In this document: positions 10,062 to 20,482 of the stretch, one piece after another
How positions within the stretch are numbered: the stretch's first letter is position 1
How the letters are laid out: every line of letters begins with the position of its first letter
NCBI GenBank assembly: GCA_034401795.1
Contig: CM067367.1
Coordinates: forward strand, 84,085,314 to 84,149,313
Reading direction: 5' to 3'
DNA length: 64,000 bases
Source of the DNA: Chaetoderma sp. LZ-2023a
Lineage: Eukaryota; Mollusca; Caudofoveata; Chaetodermatida; Chaetodermatidae
Notes under the pieces: model-generated
The model's input: the letters and a program-made list of their open reading frames with translations, nothing else
Told to the model about the DNA's origin: nothing
The model's database searches: none
Translations under genes and position numbers: made by a program

Positions 10062-10288
10062 TTAACCCATTAACGCTCAAATTTATTCAAGAAAATTTCG
10101 AAGAAAATGTCCATTTCCAGAGCAAGAAGACTATTTTTGCAAATTTACCAGTGGAATGACTGGCTCGGTTATCGAGCCAGTCATTTGTGTTAAGTTTTCA
10201 AAAATAGCCTTCTCTTGGTCTGCAAATGGACATTTCTCATGACTACTGCAGAAACCATTTTTGGCTGATATGAGTGTTAAAGGGTTAA
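10062..10288 (+). mobile_element. Family P palindromic TTAA element
   Basis: TTAACCC at the left and AGGGTTAA at the right. The palindrome is centred near 10167 (GGCTCGGTTATCGAGCC). The left end carries TTCAAGAAAATTTCG and the right end carries GGCTGATATGAGTGTTAAAG, the typical asymmetric flanks. Confidence 0.8.
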
Positions 10289-10904
10289 GAGTTTACTCAT
10301 TAACCACAGGATGATTTCAGCCTAAAATGTAGGACAAACCTGGATCCGGGTTGTATTAACAGGGCCGAACCTAGGACTCTGTGGGCCCTGGGCAGTTTCT
10401 GAAATTTCTAATCTTGGGGCCATCGCAATTGACATTAGGATCACGAGAAAGCGAGTCCCATTCAAACTAATGCCACTGGGGCCCTGAAGATTGGAGGGCT
10501 GTGGGATTTGTCCACATCTGGTGTGGCATCTATGCGTTCAGCTTGAAATTAAACAAGGGCCCCAAAAGTTAAGACACTGCTTTAAGTTCAGCCATGTGTA
10601 TCAAGAGAGATTGACCCAAGCTGTGCCAACTTTAACATTTAGAACACTAACTACCAGCTCTGCGGATGGTATCAGCGACGTTTGGTGCACACAGTCTCCA
10701 GGTAGTTATAAACTCTGTCTAGCGGTAGTCAGGAGTAAGTTGACATCGCATATGGGTGACGTCATGATGCACATATTAGGTAATGTCATAAAACTATATC
10801 ACCAAACTCCAAACATAAATACAATCATAAGGCGCATGATTATAAGGTAGACCGATTTAGATATATATCTCTAGCTCCCCGAATACTTATGATGTTATCT
10901 GACT
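10289..10904. other. No supported gene
   Basis: A 119-codon open frame at 10491-10850 has no recognisable motif or codon pattern and I do not support it as a gene. No repeat recognised. Confidence 0.35.
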
Positions 10905-11106
10905 CAATGTACATTGTACCACAATCCGGGACTAATGAGTTTCCAAAACAGAAACATGTTAATATAATTTTGGACAAGATTTTAGAAATGTTCTGTTGAA
11001 TATTTTGAACATACCAGTAATTGGATTGGAAGGCGTTGCTGACTGAAGCAGCAATATCTTTCAATCCAATTATGTTCAAAATATAAGTTATTTCTGAACT
11101 ACATGT
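10905..11106 (-). mobile_element. Family B element
   Basis: Contains TTCCAAAACAGAAACATGTT and a hairpin at about 10991-11083 with arms TTGGATTGGAAGGC and CTTTCAATCCAATTATG. Right end has AAGTTATTTCTGAACTACA. Confidence 0.65.
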
Positions 11107-11881
11107 GTATATATATATATATAGTTATATATAAGAAATGAATCAATAAAACCATGTTAATTGCTACAAAAGACATTTATTCACGCGTAAACTACAGAAA
11201 CTAGAAAAAATGTGTTAATGGCATACATTTATTTAGAGAAGAATTATGGTTAAGCGCAGTATATTAATGGAGAAATTGGTTACTTCATGTGCATGGTCTA
11301 TACAAATTCATATCTACTAATGTCCTATCCCATATGCTCCAATACGTACAGGATCATAACGAGAATAACATAGGACACAGAAACTTAAGCATATTTACAG
11401 TTGTTATTATCTTTTAAACATATTTACAGTTGTCCAAATGGAAATGGAAAAGTGGATTTACAGTATGGTAATTCAAATATGGACAATCATGACAAACCCT
11501 CAGATTTAGCATTCAATAAATACGAATAAATAAGAAAACTTCACATGGATGGTATGATAGATGTTGAGGGCTGTTGATAAATGATGTCATAAAATAAACA
11601 TGTACATCCGCTATAGTTGCGTGTAATGAGCCTTTCCGAAAATTTATGTAAAGAATTTTCCCGGCAAAGTCGCAAATAAAACACTAACTTATTTACGTAA
11701 TCTCGCTATGAATAATATTCTGCTGATTATTTTGAAAACAATATGCCGTTAAATCATTGCTGCCTTAGTCTAATTGTCTTCAAGATATGCGCAAGTGCCT
11801 TCAGACTAGTAACTAGAGAACTGGTAGTAGCAGCTCTAACGCTGATAAAATGAACACCACTCATACCCTAAGCATTAACAC
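11107..11881. other. No gene; short TA repeat and hairpin remnant
   Basis: A (TA)n tract lies near 11108-11122, and a remnant of the shared core stem (TGATTATTTTGAAAACAA) at about 11722. No ORF of interest. Confidence 0.4.
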
Positions 11882-12064
11882 TAACCCTCGAATTTGTTTT
11901 TAAAAATTTCAATTTTTATCATAGAAAATGTCCATTTGCAGACCAAGAAGACTATTTTTGAAAATATACCACTGGAATGACTGGCTCAGTTATCGAGCCA
12001 GTCATTCCAGTTGTAAATTTTCAAAAATAGTCTTCTCTTGGTCTGCAAATGCAGGCCAAGAATT
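11882..12064 (+). mobile_element. Family P element, right end truncated
   Basis: Palindrome with loop GGCTCAGTTATCGAGCC at about 11984. The copy stops after TGGTCTGCAAATGC and abuts the next P copy. Confidence 0.7.
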
Positions 12065-12071
12065 TGATAAA

Positions 12072-12300
12072 TTAAACCCTTACATGATGAAGCCGGTCAA
12101 AACACACCTCTGCAATGGTCCTGAGGAATGCCCATTTGCAGATCAAGAAGACTACTATTTTTGAAATTTTACCACAAATAACTGCGTCAATAAACGAGCC
12201 AGTCGTAAATTTGTTGAAAGTCTTCTCCTGGCCTGCAAGTTGACATTCACTAAGCAAAAGTTGTAATTTCCGTGACAAATCTCATTTGTTAAAGGGTTAA
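12072..12300 (+). mobile_element. Family P element, degenerate, tandem to previous copy
   Basis: AACCCTTACATGATGAAGCCGG at the left resembles the variant CCCTTTAATGGTCAAGCCGG end; ends TTGTTAAAGGGTTAA. The arms have diverged. Confidence 0.65.
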
Positions 12301-12544
12301 AAGTTCAGTCATTATGACACTATATACTTCTAATGTACAAAGAATAAAATGTTTGCGATAATACATAGGTTTCACAAAGTTTGTTCTACATTTATATATT
12401 TTCAAGTCTATTGCTAAAGCAAAGCAATTTTGAAGTTTTTTAAAAGACCTTGAAAACAAATTCTGAATTCAAGAGTTTTTAAAAGGACTTTCAACTTCAA
12501 GGATCGCTATACACCCTGGAAAGCGGACAATAGTAACATCTGAT

Positions 12545-12890
12545 GCAATGATCAACTGACAGATGTTTCACATACCCAACCTTTGAGGAGCATCCACATA
12601 TACAAGTGTTTGTGCCATGATCTTAGTCCCGCTTTCAACATAGAAATAAGAGGAAATCTAGAAGTGCATTTTCATGTACGCGAGAAAGAATCAGCCATCG
12701 ATTCTTTTTTTTTCAATGCAATGATCAACTGACAGATGTTTCACATACCCAACCTTTGAGGAGCATCCACATATACAAGTGTTTGTGCCATGATCTTAGG
12801 CCCGCTTTCAACATAGAAATAAGAGGAAATCTAGAAGTGCATTTCCATGTACGCGAGAAAGAATCAGCCATCGATTGGGTTTTTTTCAAT
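12545..12890. repeat. 173-bp tandem duplication (two copies)
   Basis: 12545-12717 is repeated at 12718-12890, starting GCAATGATCAACTGACAGAT and ending in a T-run before CAATG. The copies differ at only a few sites, so the duplication is recent. The unit includes AATAAGAGGAAATCTAGAAG, shared with the repeat near 38050. Confidence 0.9.
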
Positions 12891-13090
12891 GACCAATTTT
12901 TTCTCGTGCATGATGCGCGTTATAACGTATATATAAATGCATTCATATATTTCCTCTTATTTCGACATTAAAATATCGGTCATCGCTTTCGTGGAAAGCG
13001 GGCCAGACTGCTTCTGCTCTAATCCTGCGTGCATGATATACACACACATGAAAATCCAGAATCGCGTACATGAAAAGCGGGCCTTACTCG
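12891..13090. repeat. Degenerate foldback repeat with GCTTTC...GAAAGCGGGCC ends
   Basis: Contains CGCTTTCGTGGAAAGCGGGCC and ATGAAAAGCGGGCCTTAC. It shares words with the preceding tandem unit and with 37890-38225. Confidence 0.4.
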
Positions 13091-13398
13091 ATCACAATAG
13101 AGGGGTTTATTTCTAACTAAGCCCTGCCTATTTCTAGCTAAGCACCAACGTTATACACATGTTTCAAAACAGCTGTCTATGGCAGCAACAGCTTCCTGTC
13201 AAATTAGTATCAAAATATTCAAAGACATAGTTGTAATTCCGACGCTTACTGTCGGATCTGCTCCTTTCATATCGAACATACCAGTAGATCATTTGATTGT
13301 GACATCAGCCATGTGTCCAAGCTAAGAAGTGATGTATTTTGATTATGATGCCAGATACTTGAGTAACAGAGTGGATCACTCCATTATCTGCAGTCCAT

Positions 13399-13623
13399 TT
13401 AACTGTCTGACTTCTGACATTTTGAAAGACAACATATTCCAGGGGTTATATCTCTGGACCTACTGAATATTTTAAAAACAATTTAACTGAAAGTTGTTGG
13501 TGGCTAAGCTAGTTGTTGTTGGTGGCTAAACTTTCAATCAAATTGTTTTCAAAATATTCAGCAAGTCAAGAGTCTGCTCATTGAAGTTAAGTGTGTGGTG
13601 GCTTGCAGTAGCGAGACACTTAA
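13399..13623 (+). mobile_element. Family C foldback element
   Basis: TTAACTGTCTGACTTCTGAC at the left and GAGACACTTAA at the right. Core hairpin 13463-13561 with a repeated GTTGTTGGTGGCTAA tip. Confidence 0.75.
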
Positions 13624-14160
13624 GAATAAGCTTATATACACATATGTACAATGTAGTGCACGCATATCTAAGACTATAAATAGGTGAAGGGTTTTTTGCA
13701 TGTGAAATTCCCTGACTTCTACACGACTTTCAATGACCATCCAAGAATTAATATCTATGTCCAGGATAGTCGAGTTAGTTTTCGAAATATTCAACAGTAT
13801 ATCGAACATCATACAGAATTTATTTTTCCATATAAATAACTAATGGCTGTATGTTTTTGATAAAATATACCATGATTATCAATTTTACCAGGACTTTTCA
13901 ATGAACTATGATAAAATTGCTAATTTTCCATGACTTTCCAGGCCGGGAATATATTAAAAATATCAAATTCCAAGACTCCAAGTTTTCCATCACCCGTACG
14001 AACCTTATTAATGATCACTACGAAGTTTCAAGGTTATAAAATAGACATGAAATTACAAAACTATGCTAAAGAGAATTACTAAACAGGCAGGTTTTAGGAC
14101 GCCCTGTATACACAAGGCTGGTAATGTTTTTCCGGTGATACGCCATGTCCTTCCTTGAAT
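13624..14160. other. No supported gene
   Basis: AT-rich, with TTTTCCATGACTTTCCAGG-type phrases. An 84-codon minus-strand frame has no support. Confidence 0.35.
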
Positions 14161-14330
14161 GTATTCAGTACAACTAATAACTTAACACGTTTCCAAAACA
14201 AAATAAAACCTACTGTTGAATATTTTGAACATAATTGGAAAACATTGCTGTCAATAATATACCAATATCTTCCAATCAAATTTAATGCTCAAAATATTCA
14301 GCAGAACATTTTTTTCGCTGTGTTCAGAAT
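14161..14330 (+). mobile_element. Family B element, partial
   Basis: ACACGTTTCCAAAACAAAAT and the hairpin CTGTTGAATATTTTGAACAT with TGCTCAAAATATTCAGCAG (about 14213-14305). Confidence 0.6.
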
Positions 14331-14714
14331 TCACCTTTCCATAGTATCCCTCTATAATCTGACGTCAAAATCAGCTAAGCGGCGTGTAGGATGATGTCAT
14401 AATCATTACCTCATAAATGATTCTATTTGGCCAGTCTAACTCTTAATAGTCAGACACGTTGTACGAATTGTATGTCCCTACTATTTAATAAACATGTTGA
14501 ATATTTTGAAACAAATTTGACTGGACATTATAGGCAGCAAGAGGATGGCAGCAACAGCGCTCAGTCACATTAGTTCCAAAATATTCAATAGCTTACCGTT
14601 ATAGTTTTCTGGAAATTGTTAGTCAGAGTTCATAGATCGATCGATTCCAACATGAGCGATGTGTTGGTGGAGCTTAGCTAGAGATAGGCGGGGCATAGCT
14701 AAAAATGGAGTGAC
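14331..14714 (+). mobile_element. Family A element
   Basis: Exact TGACGTCA at 14360-14367, hairpin at about 14488-14592, then GATCGATCGATTCCAACA and the AGGCGGGGCATAGCT box. Confidence 0.75.
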
Positions 14715-14891
14715 TAATTAATATGGTACCTACTGACATGTTTCTGTTTTTGTTTTTGAAGCACATTAAGTTACTTACGAGCTGTATTGAACATGTAGCT
14801 TCATTTCTGACAATAAACATGTTAACCATTAAAATGCCACTGTCTCAATTTCAATACAGATATATAGGAAAGCGGTCGAATACTATGAAAC

Positions 14892-15005
14892 TAATGGATG
14901 AATCCAGTTTCTCAGTCAATCATAATGAACTATGTCACATGTAAGCTGATGTCATAATCAATTACGTCATGAATGACACGATTTAGTCCCTCGTAAATGC
15001 TTAAA
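14892..15005 (+). mobile_element. Family A element, left portion only
   Basis: AATGGATGAATCCAG terminus followed by TGATGTCATAATCAATTACG and GTCATGAATGACACG; truncated before the hairpin. Confidence 0.65.
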
Positions 15006-15283
15006 GGATACCTAATCCCAGCTCATGATAGCTATTCAGGTGATCTAACATGCTGCTCATAAACTATGCAGATAATTTTATGCTTTTTATCACGGCGATA
15101 AGGAAAGATATGTAGGATTTAGTTGTTAAATGTTGGTACATTTCTACACCCTATGCTGGCTATCATGATTTATTTTTCAACCAATCAGAAAAAAAGAAGT
15201 GTGTCTGCCTCGGTATATACGCTCAGTCATAGAGGTGCCAGCTATAGTTTGGCAATGTGATATAAAAGCAATCCTCCAGGTAA

Positions 15284-15345
15284 ACTGTTGAATATTTTGA
15301 AACCAATTTAACTTCCAGTCAAATTAGTTTTAAAATATTCAACAT
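15284..15345. repeat. Short isolated core hairpin
   Basis: Only the stem shared by families A-D is present: TGTTGAATATTTTGAAACCA pairs with TTTTAAAATATTCAACA around a minimal loop, without family-specific ends. The surrounding 15006-15560 shows no other feature. Confidence 0.6.
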
Positions 15346-15569
15346 GATGAGTATTACATAATAAAGAATGTAATGCATTGGCGCCTACATGACATCACAC
15401 ACTATAGCTTGAGGAGACAAAATGGTGGTGTTCATAACATTTAGGCGATATTACAAAGCAGATAATTGTGATACAGATCAGAGAATGTGGCAGGATATGA
15501 ATGATATGGAATCTATAGAACATATTCTATCGGTGCAATACAACATTTGAGATGAAATTAGCATCGCTT

Positions 15570-15853
15570 TAATAATCCATCAAGTTGTACGAATTGTATG
15601 TTTTTACAATTTAATAACCATTGTGTTGAATATCTTAAAACTACTTTAACTGGGCGATAGCGCAGTCATAGGCAGCAACATCACCCAGTCAAATTAGTTT
15701 CAATATATTCAACAGTTTATCTGTATAGTTTTATGGCAATTGAGATTCAGTGAGTGCAGGGATCGATTGAGTCCAACACGGGCAACGTTTGGGTGGAGAT
15801 TGGCTAAAGATAGGCGGGGCATCGCTAAAACTTGATTCCTCCATTAGTTTCAG
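15570..15853 (+). mobile_element. Family A element, left end lost
   Basis: CAAGTTGTACGAATTGTATG, hairpin at about 15625-15713, then GGCGGGGCATCGCT and GATTCCTCCATTAG. Confidence 0.7.
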
Positions 15854-15909
15854 AATATTCAATAACATTCCTGTTTAGTTTTAAAATTGAGAGAATGGAA
15901 TTTGAAGAG

Positions 15910-16148
15910 TTAACCCTTTAATGGTCAAGCCGGCCAAAACCAGCTTCTGTAGTGGTCTTGAGGAATGTCCATTTGCAGGCCAAGAGAAAACTATTTTTGG
16001 AAATTTACCACTGGAATGCCTGGGTAGGTACCCGAGTCAGACATTCCAGCGGTAAATTTTCAAAAATATTCCTCTCTTGACTTACAGATGAACATTCAAT
16101 AACGAAATAGTTAGATTTTCTTGACCAGATTTGGCCATTAAAGGGTTG
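15910..16148 (+). mobile_element. Family P element, second end type
   Basis: Ends are TTAACCCTTTAATGGTCAAG and TGGCCATTAAAGGG rather than the CACTCATATCAGCC type. The palindrome is imperfect around GGTAGGTACCCGAG. Confidence 0.75.
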
Positions 16149-16214
16149 AGGATACAATACCTCAGAATCACGGAGAAACTGCTTTTAATCTTTCTTGTAT
16201 TTGCACTGATACTA

Positions 16215-16465
16215 CAGCAGAACACAGAAATTACTTTAAATATTTCCTAAACAGAATAAAACGTTCTGTTGAATATTTTGGACTTAATTTGATTGGATGC
16301 CATTGCTGCCTAAGCCATCAATGGCTTCAATCAAATTACGTCCGAAAATATTCAACAGACCATTTCTTACAAGATTGTACTAACTAACAATTTTCTGTTT
16401 TGGAAATGCATTAACTTATTTCTGAGCAGTACTTTAACTAGAAGGACCATATACATGGTGAGGAA
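16215..16465 (+). mobile_element. Family B element
   Basis: Hairpin at about 16265-16361, whose arms carry GATTGGATGCCATTGCTGCC and match in reverse around CTAAGCC. Flanked by TTTCCTAAACAGAA and TGTTTTGGAAATGC. Confidence 0.7.
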
Positions 16466-16522
16466 TTGTAGCTATAGGCTATATACAGAATACATTGTAT
16501 TATTCATCCGTTTCAGGTGCTC

Positions 16523-16756
16523 TAACCCTTCAGTGGTCAATATTGGTCAAGAAAGTAGACATTTTTGCTCAGTAAATGTCCATTTGCAGGACAAGAGAAT
16601 AGTTTGACCATTTAGCACTCGAATGGCTGGCTCGGTCATCGCGCTAAGTCATTCCAGTTGTAGATTTTCAAAAAATAGTCTTGTTGGCCTGCAAATGAAC
16701 ATTCCTCAAGTCCCCTGCAAACGCCAGTATTGGAAGGCATGATTATTAAATGGTTA
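16523..16756 (+). mobile_element. Family P element, degenerate
   Basis: TAACCCTTCAGTGGTCAATA at the left and ATTAAATGGTTAA at the right; arms around GGCTCGGTCATCGCGC. Confidence 0.65.
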
Positions 16757-16982
16757 AAGGTTAGCATCTGTTGGTGTAACATTTGGATTATCGTGGGAAT
16801 TATGTACTGGGACTACTAATCAAAATTATCACTACAAAGAATCCAGTCATTTGACTTGCGTTCAAATCGAAACGTATGAACGCGTAACACTCTGTCAATG
16901 GTAAAGAAACTGGTGTACATCATTCAACAATATTGGTGGATGATCTACCGAATTTGTTGAAAAATAAACACTAGTTCATCCG

Positions 16983-17191
16983 TTAACCCTTTAACGCTCA
17001 TATCGGCCAAAAATGGCTTCAGCACTGGTCCTGAAAAAGAAGCCTATTTTTGACAATTTACCACTGGAATGATTGGCTCGATAACCCCGCCAGTCATTCC
17101 AGTGGTAAATTTTCAAAAATAGTTCTCTTGGTCTGCAAATGGACATTTTTATGAGAAAATTAGAATTTTCTTGCACAAATTCAAGGGATAA
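16983..17191 (-). mobile_element. Family P element just downstream of the 17.2-kb zinc-finger stop codon
   Basis: TTAACCCTTTAACGCTCATA at the left and TCAAGGGATAAA at the right; the palindrome is centred near 17085. It lies about 30 bp beyond the stop codon of the ZF exon on the minus strand, so it would be in that exon's 3' UTR unless polyadenylation occurs within 30 bp. Confidence 0.8.
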
Positions 17192-17220
17192 ACGGGTCAT
17201 TTCATTAGAAAATTTAAGTT

Positions 17221-17757
17221 TTACATCATCGTGCTACGGGTTACGTCATCCATACCACTATGTGCACTGTCCAAGTGCTTGAGAAGAAACTCAGCGGATA
17301 CGAAATTCTTACCACACATTGGTACCTGACATGGGTACGACTTGGTGTCCTCAGGAACTGTATGACGGACCATATGCAGCTTAAGGGAATTCTGATGCCG
17401 GAACTGGCGATCACAATAGAGGCACTTGAACGGTAGTGCTCCAGTGTGCGTTCTCACGTGAACTGTTAAATTCCACTTCCGGTTAAACTCCTTTCCGCAA
17501 ATTCCACACATGTAAAGATGACCTCTCTTTCCTCTTGGTTTTAGCGTGCTTGTCGGTGCCACGGTGCTCAGTGCTACTTGAGATAATGCCTGCCTCGCTA
17601 ATGCGTGTAAATCTGTCGAATGCGGCGTCATACTGCTGTGAGCAGATTCATCGGCAGAACTTGATGAAGATGCCGGGCTTTGGTTCAGGATATCTATTTC
17701 TTCTTGGGACATCATAGAAGTGCCTTCTTCAATAAATTTTCTCTGCTGATGAAACAT
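17221..17757 (-). CDS. C2H2 zinc-finger 3'-terminal exon (fourth in transcription order, three fingers)
   Basis: Exon start: the minus strand reads TTTTCTTATTTTCACAG directly before ATGTTTCATCAG, a strong acceptor; the exon enters in phase 0 and encodes 178 residues to a TAA. The open frame upstream of 17757 is intronic. Residues 1-75 are Ser/Thr-rich and probably disordered, followed by the basic KPRGKRG. Fingers: 1 (C84, C87, H100, H104), 2 (C112, C115, H128, H132), 3 (C143, C148, H161, H166; C-x4-C). Linker 1-2 is HTGALPFKC, close to the TGEKP consensus, so sequence-specific DNA binding in the nucleus is expected. Finger 2 carries QFRHQNSLKLH, matching the 57.6- and 59.8-kb exons. It lacks an N-terminal domain and must be spliced to upstream exons on the right; a lola/broad-like BTB protein is my inference. 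The ATG could be mistaken for a start codon. Confidence 0.85.
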   Translation of the reverse strand: MFHQQRKFIEEGTSMMSQEEIDILNQSPASSSSSADESAHSSMTPHSTDLHALARQALSQVALSTVAPTSTLKPRGKRGHLYMCGICGKEFNRKWNLTVHVRTHTGALPFKCLYCDRQFRHQNSLKLHMVRHTVPEDTKSYPCQVPMCGKNFVSAEFLLKHLDSAHSGMDDVTRSTMM

Positions 17758-17931
17758 CTGTGAAAATAAGAAAACGGGAAAATTTGTGATTATGCATGAT
17801 ATGGCCAATAAAACACTTAAATGAAGACGTGGCATTATGAATCATATCATATCATATGAAGTTACTGCTGCGTAACCCTTTTAAAGCCGCAGCGATCAGA
17901 AAAGACAAATTCTTAATGAGGTAACAATATT

Positions 17932-18003
17932 CTGTTAAATATTTTGAAACTAATTTGATAGAGCAACAGGTTACAATCAAATTAGTTTTAAAATATTCAC
18001 CTG
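17932..18003. repeat. Short core hairpin remnant
   Basis: TGTTAAATATTTTGAAACTA pairs with TTAGTTTTAAAATATTCA; no family-specific ends. It lies in the intron just upstream of the ZF exon. Confidence 0.55.
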
Positions 18004-18189
18004 CTATGCAATTGGAATAGATGGCTCATTCGAGTGGTAAATTTCCAAATTATATTGATCAGCAATTCAAGAACACTCCAGAAACCGTTTTTGACGGGAT
18101 TGACCATTAAAAGGTGAAATTACAACTTTATTAGAATTGGTAGAAACGATTATTTTCATAATGACACCCGACACCGCTGTCTTGAACCC

Positions 18190-18586
18190 AAATCCCTGAA
18201 AAAGTGAATTCTTTAGAATTCGTAGCGTATTCTGCTGAAGATTAAAAAATTACTATGACTGGAAGCATTGCAGCTTAACCCTTTAACACTCATATCAGCC
18301 AAAAACAGCTTCTGCACTGGTCTTGAGAAACGCCCATTTGCAGACAAAAAAAGGACTATTTTTGAAAATTTACAACGAATGATTGGCTTGATAACTGAGC
18401 CAGTCATTCCAGTTGTAAATTAAAAAAATTAGTTCTCTTTGTCTACAAATGGACATTTTCTTGAACAAATTCAAGGGTTAAGGTAGCAATGGCTTCCAGT
18501 CTAATTAATTTCAAAATACTCACCAGCTTTCCTGTTTGTTTTCACTAAAATTGAGATCCAGGGAATTTATCAGTGAACGGGTTAAC
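18190..18586 (+). mobile_element. Family D foldback element split by a P element
   Basis: AAATCCCTGAAAAAGTGAAT at the left and GGGAATTTATCAGTGAACGG at the right. The loop of its hairpin (GGAAGCATTGCAGC ... GGTAGCAATGGCTTCC) is interrupted by the complete P element at 18275-18481. Confidence 0.8.
18275..18481 (+). mobile_element. Family P element nested in family D, TTAA on both sides
   Basis: Exactly bounded by TTAA at 18275-18278 and 18478-18481. Removing it with one TTAA restores a continuous D hairpin loop. This is direct evidence for a TTAA target duplication, as made by piggyBac-type transposases. Ends are CCCTTTAACACTCATATC and AAATTCAAGGG. Confidence 0.88.
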
Positions 18587-18598
18587 AGCGAGAGTGTT

Positions 18599-18803
18599 TT
18601 AACCCGTACTATTCTGATGTCAAAGTTTTATTTCAAATTAATTTAAAGACAATTTGGGGGTCATTTTTCAATAAATTTGGTGAAAGATGTTGCTGTCATA
18701 AACAGTAACATCATTCACCAAAATTGTTGAAAAATACACACCAGTTTCTTTGGTATTGGCGGAGTAAAAGATAGAATACTGACATCAGAGTGGTAAGAGT
18801 TAA
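18599..18803 (+). mobile_element. Family E foldback element
   Basis: TTAACCCGTACTATTCTGAT to CATCAGAGTGGTAAGAGTTAA-like end. Hairpin arms TCATTTTTCAATAAATTTGG and CAAAATTGTTGAAAAAT around a GATGTTGCTGTCAT tip. Confidence 0.75.
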
Positions 18804-18819
18804 CTCTACTTGCGTCAAC

Positions 18820-19040
18820 TTAACCCTTTAATGGTCAAACTGACCAAAAAACAACTTTGCTGTGGTCTTCAGTCATTCCTATTCGAAAGGCTCTGAGAAG
18901 AGTATTTTTGAAAATTTACCACTAGAATGACTGGCTCGGTAACCGAGCCAGTCATTCTAGTGGTAAATTTTCAAAAATACTCTTCTCTTGACGTGCAAAT
19001 AGACAGTGGCTAAGTAAAAACAAATTTTCTTTACCATTAC
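18820..19040 (+). mobile_element. Family P element with perfect 46-bp hairpin arms
   Basis: 18895-18940 is the exact reverse complement of 18942-18987 (46 of 46, one-base loop at 18941). It differs from the family consensus in both arms together (ACTAGAATG with CATTCTAGT; GAGTATTTTT with AAAAATACTC). Confidence 0.85.
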
Positions 19041-19630
19041 CCCTTTAATGGTCAAGCAGGTGACAGAAATTCAGTTGGTAAATTTACAATATTGACCATC
19101 AAAATCTTTAATTGATAGATCAAGTAATATTTTGAGCGCTTTGAGGTGCTTTTGACACAAGATGGGGTTAAAGAGAACATACAAGCAGATAGATTTTCCT
19201 AATAGAATCTGCATTATGCTAGTTGACAGGACGCACCAAATCAATTACTATCTTCAATACTGCATAGCCAATTACTACAAATTCTTATGACAAACTCGCA
19301 AAAAATACAATTTCAGGATGTTTCATAAATAAATTTATAAATTGAAAATATAAGATTACTTTTCACTTTTCTTCAACATATTGAACTGAAAATATATAAG
19401 TTATGTTTCCCCACGTTTTTTCGTTTTGCTTCAACATTCCCAGTCACCAAATCAATCACCGACCAAGTCACCCAACAGTTCACAAATGCATGAAGCTAAT
19501 TTGACAGTTGGATGCTCAGCTGCTGTTACACAGCGATTAGTTTCAAATTATTTAAGCTACCAGTATAACATAAAATCAGCTCGGTTTAAAAGGGCAACAT
19601 ATGATGAAGGTTATGAATGCTAACCAAACA
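19041..19630. other. No supported gene
   Basis: AT-rich intronic sequence without recognised repeat or motif; a 65-codon frame at 19426 is not supported. Confidence 0.35.
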
Positions 19631-19631
19631 C

Positions 19632-19832
19632 GGGCTACAGTAGAGCTTAAGAAATAAGTTAATTTGTTTCCAAAAAGAACCCCACAAATATGTTAGTGCA
19701 ATTTTGAACAGAATGTAAGAAGTGTTCTTTTAAGTATTTGAAAATAATTGGATTGGAAAACCATTTCAAATTTGTTCAAAATAGTCAACAGTATGTGTTA
19801 AGCTTTTTCTGAGCAATACTGTATAATGGTTC
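19632..19832 (+). mobile_element. Family B element
   Basis: CTACAGTAGAGCTTAAGAAA at the left and TTCTGAGCAATACTGTAT at the right; eroded hairpin at about 19727-19790. Confidence 0.65.
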
Positions 19833-20029
19833 TCACGCTAATCCTAGGTATCATACTAAAATGAGGCTGGCTTTTTACTAGGTTTGGACTTGTTTTGGCA
19901 TAGACCGGTTGCAGCTTATATTTAATTAGGGTTTTCGTGTTGGTAATTAGTTAAGACTCACAATTAATTTTGGTACGTCTCTAAAATATTTGGGCATTTC
20001 TGTCACAGTCACCTATGTGACGATAAAAG

Positions 20030-20205
20030 TACAGCTCATAAATAAGTCAATGTGTTTACAGAACAAAGCAGAAACATGTTAATTAGAAATGTACTGTTGA
20101 ATATTTGAAATATGACTGGATTGGAAAACTTTGCTACTTCACCTTCCAATCCAATCATGCTAAAAAGATATTCAACAGTACGTTTTATTTTGTTTGAAGT
20201 GTAAG
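20030..20205 (+). mobile_element. Family B element
   Basis: GTACAGCTCATAAATAAGTC end; hairpin at about 20093-20178 with TGGATTGGAAAAC and CTTCCAATCCAATCATG. Confidence 0.7.
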
Positions 20206-20336
20206 TGCAAGATTGTAAGCTTCCATTTGTACCAGCAAGATTGTGAGCATTTTTAGCTAATCTACTCAGAATTACCAAATGCGGTTATATACCATGGTCA
20301 CTGTCCGTTCATCTATCCGTCCATCCATCAACCTTT

Positions 20337-20482
20337 TCATTACCTCTTTAATGGTCAAGCTGCCCAGAACCAACCTCTGCAGCGGTCTTGAGGAATGTCC
20401 ATTTACAGACCAAGAGAAAACTATTTTTGAGAATCTATAACTAGACTGATTAGCTCTGTAATCGAGTCAGTCATTCCAACAG
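20337..20482 (+). mobile_element. Family P element, right half missing
   Basis: ACCTCTTTAATGGTCAAGCT end and TTTACAGACCAAGAGAAAAC; ends near GAGTCAGTCATTCCAAC. Confidence 0.6.

Noticed and set aside
10491..10850. 119-codon open frame as a gene
   Set aside because: No domain, no splice or promoter context, and the length is within chance for this size of window.
17221..17835. Full 204-codon frame from 17835 as a secreted or membrane protein with a hydrophobic N-terminus
   Set aside because: The hydrophobic start is the translation of the polypyrimidine tract; the acceptor CAG at 17758-17760 marks the real exon start.
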